In this document: positions 6,905-9,252 of the stretch, piece by piece
Layout: each line of letters begins with the position of its first letter
Numbering within the stretch: the stretch's first letter is position 1
Origin: Burkholderiaceae bacterium
GTDB taxonomy: Bacteria; Pseudomonadota; Gammaproteobacteria; Burkholderiales; Burkholderiaceae_F
Assembly (NCBI GenBank): GCA_013813185.1
Contig: JACCSD010000002.1
Location: forward strand, 1 to 9,252
Direction: 5' to 3'
DNA length: 9,252 nt
Notes under the pieces: generated by a model
What the model was told of the DNA's origin: nothing
Databases searched by the model: none
What the model saw: only the letters and a program-made list of their open reading frames with translations
Translations under genes and position numbers: made by a program

Positions 6905-7870
6905 CTACTTTCTAAGGCCGAGCGAGTCGATGATCCCGCTGATCCGCTTGACGTCTTCGTCGATAAACGCCTTGTATTGATCGCCGCCGAGAAACCACGC
7001 ATCCCAGCCAAACTTCGTCAGCGATTCTTTCCAGGCCGGCGAATCGGTGGCGGTCTTTACGGCGGCGACCAGCGCATCGCGCTGCGCGGTGGTGATTCCC
7101 GGCCCCGCAAACACGCCGCGCCAATTGCCAAGCACCACGTCGATGCCCTGTTCTTTCAGCGTCGGAATGTTGTCGATCCTGGTGGGTGACGACACCGCGA
7201 GTGAGCGCATGCGGCCCGCCTTGATCTGTTCGGCAAACTCACCGAGACCCGATACGCCGGCTGTGACGTGCCCGCCGACGATCGCCGAGATCGCTTCGCC
7301 GCCGCCTTTGAACGGCACGTAGTTTATTTTGCTCGGGTCGCCACCGACCGCGCGCGCTATCAAGCCGATCAAAATGTGATCGGTCCCGCCTGCCGAGCCA
7401 CCGCCCCATGCGACCTTGCCCGGCTCCGCCTTGAACGCCTTGACCAGATCGCCCATCGTTTTGTGTGGCGAGTTCGACGGCACGACAACCACGACGTACT
7501 CGCTGGTGAGGCGCGCGATCGGCGTCACCATCGACAGATCGACCGGCGACTTGTTCAGCAGAATGCCGCCGACCATCACCATGCCGCCCATCATCAGCGC
7601 ATTCGGGTCGCCCTTCGCGCTGTTGACGAACTGCGCCAACCCGATCGTGCCGGCAGCGCCGCCCTTGTTATCGAATTGCACCGATCCCACCGTCTTCGCG
7701 CTTTGCATAGCGGCTGCCAATGCGCGTCCGGTTTGATCCCAGCCGCCACCGGGGTTGGCCGGAATCATCATTTTCACGGTGCCGAGCTGTTGCGCGCTCG
7801 CGCTGCGCAGCACACACAGCTGGCTTGCTGCCACAGCGGCTGCAGCGATCGAAAAGTCGCGTCGCTTCAT
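6905..7870 (-). CDS. tctC: Tripartite tricarboxylate transporter substrate-binding protein (TctC/Bug family)
   Basis: This is the periplasmic receptor that captures the solute for TctAB, 321 aa. The start ATG at 7870 has AAGGAG 5 nt upstream. An upstream in-frame start (7897) would add nine residues and spoil the signal peptide. The N-terminus MKRRDFSIAAAAVAAS carries a twin-arginine RRDF motif, a hydrophobic core and a probable cleavage site after SASA (residue 26), so export by Tat or Sec. Mature-protein hallmarks are IPANPGGGWDQTGRALAAAM (36-55, the first ligand-binding loop), VQFDNKGGAAGTIGLAQFV (64-82), GGGSAGGTDHI (156-166), FKGGGEAISAIVGGHV (187-202) and the C-terminal FLGGDQYKAFIDEDVKRI (293-310). 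The ligand is unknown; the aspartate in GGGWD usually contacts the ligand amino or water network. It is the first gene of the tct operon. Confidence 0.96.
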   Translation of the reverse strand: MKRRDFSIAAAAVAASQLCVLRSASAQQLGTVKMMIPANPGGGWDQTGRALAAAMQSAKTVGSVQFDNKGGAAGTIGLAQFVNSAKGDPNALMMGGMVMVGGILLNKSPVDLSMVTPIARLTSEYVVVVVPSNSPHKTMGDLVKAFKAEPGKVAWGGGSAGGTDHILIGLIARAVGGDPSKINYVPFKGGGEAISAIVGGHVTAGVSGLGEFAEQIKAGRMRSLAVSSPTRIDNIPTLKEQGIDVVLGNWRGVFAGPGITTAQRDALVAAVKTATDSPAWKESLTKFGWDAWFLGGDQYKAFIDEDVKRISGIIDSLGLRK

Positions 7871-7936
7871 GGGGTCTCCTTGAGTTCTCTTCCACATGCT
7901 CTGCTAACCCGAGCGTGCTCAAAGAATAACCCGTTA
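7871..7936 (-). promoter_or_regulatory. tctC upstream gap with Shine-Dalgarno
   Basis: Only 66 bp separate the lipoprotein stop from the tctC start. The gap holds AAGGAG (7881-7876), which fixes the start. I see no intrinsic terminator and no convincing sigma-70 promoter. TTGAGC at about 7922-7917 is a possible -35 without a good -10. tctC may therefore have its own unseen promoter or receive read-through from the lipoprotein gene. Confidence 0.4.
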
Positions 7937-8386
7937 TCAGGTGCCGATATGCAACTGGTACTGCGCTCCATTGGAAAACATGCAGCTACCCGTGCCTTGC
8001 GTGGCGCTGTTCATCGTATAGCGGCAATTGGCGTATGAACCGCGTGCGCCGTACGCGTTGGCAACACCCAAGCGTGCGTTCGAGCCGCCCGATCGCGTCG
8101 CTTCACCCGCCATTGTCTCGTCGCCGACGTTCAAGGTGAACGTGCCACGCCCGTTCAAGTGATTGGTAACGGTTCCGGCGATCATGCCGCTCGCCGTGGC
8201 GGCCTGGTTGGTCGGGTACAACCGCACCGGAAGCGTTTGCGAAGGCGGCGCCGGCTGAACGATCGGCGTATGCGGCGCGGCTCCGACCGGATACGCGACC
8301 GTTCCGTCGGCGTTAAGGGGAACGACGATGCAGCCCGTCGTTAACGAAGCGGCGCCAAGCGCCAGTGTGGCCAGAATGCGTGTCAT
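7937..8386 (-). CDS. Small probable lipoprotein of unknown function
   Basis: This is a predicted exported protein of 149 aa with no assigned function. The ATG at 8386 is chosen because GGGGAG lies 6 nt upstream and the protein then begins MTRILATLALGAASLTTGC, a signal peptide ending in a cysteine (C19). The frame is open to 8425, but that would bury the signal. The lipobox is weak, with T rather than L/V/I at -3, so lipidation is probable and not certain. Residues 36-60 are a proline-rich linker. The C-terminal domain contains MAGEATR (92-98), an NAYGARGSYANCRYTMN segment (110-126) and GTGSCMFSNGAQYQLHIG (131-148), with a cysteine pair (C121, C135) that could form a disulfide in the periplasm. 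I associate this C-terminal pattern with uncharacterised Burkholderiales lipoproteins. It is followed by tctC after 66 bp, with no visible terminator. Confidence 0.85.
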   Translation of the reverse strand: MTRILATLALGAASLTTGCIVVPLNADGTVAYPVGAAPHTPIVQPAPPSQTLPVRLYPTNQAATASGMIAGTVTNHLNGRGTFTLNVGDETMAGEATRSGGSNARLGVANAYGARGSYANCRYTMNSATQGTGSCMFSNGAQYQLHIGT

Positions 8387-8422
8387 TGATGACTCCCCGT
8401 GACGAGCACATGCTCGCGAAGT

Positions 8423-8458
8423 CATCGTGCAGCGTGCGACGGCCTACGCTCGACGATG
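8423..8458 (-). repeat. Interrupted stem-loop between the permease and lipoprotein genes
   Basis: Arms 8423-8428 (catcgt) and 8453-8458 (acgatg) pair, then after a 2x2 internal loop 8431-8435 (agcgt) pairs with 8446-8450 (acgct), leaving a 10-nt loop. A second short palindrome, cgagcacatgctcg, lies at 8403-8416, close to the lipoprotein SD. Neither has a T-run, so they are not classic terminators. They may form a structured leader for the lipoprotein mRNA or a factor-dependent stop for the permease. The rest of the 8387-8515 gap shows no recognisable promoter. Confidence 0.4.
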
Positions 8459-8515
8459 CCCCGTTGGGTCGCCAAGATCGCCACCGGCAGTAGCGGCGGG
8501 CAAGACTACGACGCG

Positions 8516-9252
8516 CTAGTCGGCGCGCAACGCGTCGACGATTTTCATTCGGCTCGCCTTGATCGCCGGTAGGAACCCGCCGACAAAGCCCATCACGATC
8601 GAGAACACGAGCGCCGAGACGACGATACTGGGCGTCAACGTAAAGGCAAACGCAAGCTCGGAGAACGACTGAAAATTGGTGGTCGAGATCGTGATCGCGG
8701 TCAGAAAGCTGGCAGCGAACAGCCCGAACATTCCGCCGACCAGCGCCAGCAGCAGCGATTCGATCAGGAACGCCAGCAGAATCGACGAGCGCGGAAATCC
8801 CAGCGCGCGCAGAGTGCCGATTTCACCAGTGCGCGTGGCGACCGCCGAATACATCGTGATCGCCGCACCGATCATCGCGCCGATCGAGAAGATCACCGAC
8901 AGCGCCATCCCGAGAATCGTGATGAAAGTCGACAGGCTGGCCGATTGATCCGCGTAAAACTGCGCTTCGCGCTTGACGTCGACTTTCAATCGCGGATCGT
9001 TATCCAGCCGCGACTTCAGCGCGGCAAGCGATGACGGCGATGCAAGTTTCGCGATCACAGAGGAGTAGGTGATGCGGCGAAACGCCTGCATCATCTGCTC
9101 GACATCGCCCCAAACTTCGGAGTCGAACGCGGTCTTGCCGCCGTCCAAAATTCCCACCACGGTCCACTGCCTGGCAGCGAACGACAGTTGTTGGCCGATC
9201 TCGACACCCGCAAAGCCGCGCGCGACCGAGCTGCCAACGACGATTTCGTTGG
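8516..9252 (-). CDS. MacB/FtsX-type ABC transporter permease (N-terminal part outside window)
   Basis: This is the C-terminal 244 residues of an inner-membrane permease of the MacB/LolC/FtsX superfamily, which couples a cytoplasmic ATPase to periplasmic work such as efflux or lipoprotein handling. The visible part begins inside the periplasmic core domain (NEIVVGSSVARGFAGVEIGQ, then QWTVVGILDGGKTAFDSEVW). It continues with a charged periplasmic stretch and then the FtsX domain. Membrane segments lie at about visible residues 107-135, 157-185 and 208-232, and the cytoplasmic coupling loop is TRTGEIGTLRALGFPRSSIL (139-158). The C-terminus PAIKASRMKIVDALRAD is the usual ending (A.R.....ALR). Internal GTG codons near 9160 are not the start, since the conserved domain continues past them to the window edge. 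The partner ATPase and adaptor, if present, would lie beyond 9252. The cargo is unknown. Confidence 0.92.
   Translation of the reverse strand, partial: NEIVVGSSVARGFAGVEIGQQLSFAARQWTVVGILDGGKTAFDSEVWGDVEQMMQAFRRITYSSVIAKLASPSSLAALKSRLDNDPRLKVDVKREAQFYADQSASLSTFITILGMALSVIFSIGAMIGAAITMYSAVATRTGEIGTLRALGFPRSSILLAFLIESLLLALVGGMFGLFAASFLTAITISTTNFQSFSELAFAFTLTPSIVVSALVFSIVMGFVGGFLPAIKASRMKIVDALRAD

Noticed and set aside
740..9160. Numerous plus-strand ORFs antisense to the minus-strand genes
   Set aside because: They are rich in Arg, Pro and Ala, lack domain signatures and mirror genes with clear conserved motifs. High GC produces such spurious open frames.
9158..9160. GTG at 9160 as the start of the permease
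   Set aside because: The conserved periplasmic domain continues in frame without interruption to the window edge, so the gene starts beyond 9252.
6905..9252. TctD/TctE-type two-component regulator next to the transporter
   Set aside because: Neither flank of the operon in this window encodes a sensor kinase or response regulator.
1..9252. CRISPR array, insertion sequence, tRNA/rRNA gene, prophage or integration site
   Set aside because: No regular direct repeats, transposase motifs, terminal inverted repeats or tRNA-like cloverleaf were seen. Gene order and composition look uniform.

Overview
The window looks like chromosomal DNA of a high-GC betaproteobacterium, most likely a member of the Burkholderiales (Burkholderiaceae-like). 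The evidence is the GC-rich codon use, a GTP-type PEP carboxykinase, a TctC/Bug-type solute receptor (a family greatly expanded in that order), and a small lipoprotein whose C-terminal pattern I associate with that group. The genus is an inference and was not tested. Every gene I can support lies on the minus strand, so the window reads from high to low coordinates.

Right end (9252 to about 7937). The C-terminal part of a MacB/FtsX-type ABC permease runs in from beyond the window. After a 129-bp gap holding a long interrupted stem-loop comes a small probable lipoprotein of unknown function.

Centre (7870 to 3211). A compact operon encodes a tripartite tricarboxylate-type transporter: tctC (periplasmic receptor with a Tat-like signal peptide), tctB (small membrane subunit) and tctA (large membrane subunit). 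It continues through a GTGA stop/start overlap into an AbrB-family membrane protein with two homologous halves, and 28 bp later into a GNAT acetyltransferase. tctC/tctB are 2 bp apart and tctB/tctA overlap by ATGA, so translational coupling is likely throughout. A GC-rich hairpin with T-runs on both sides sits inside the first 20 codons of the AbrB-family gene and could limit read-through from tctA.

Left part (2961 to 1). A cold-shock protein gene with its own strong terminator is followed by pckG (GTP-dependent PEP carboxykinase, with a strong Shine-Dalgarno and intact active-site motifs). Next is a stem-loop and then the start of a LivG-type ATPase of a branched-chain amino acid or related ABC importer, cut by the window edge.

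Functionally this is mostly housekeeping and uptake: import of a carboxylate-like solute (TctCBA), import by a LivG-type system, and gluconeogenesis from C4 acids (pckG). I see no mobile element, CRISPR array, tRNA or rRNA, and nothing that amounts to a new defence or biosynthetic system. The points most worth a second look are the intragenic hairpin at the tctA/abrB junction and the uncharacterised lipoprotein.
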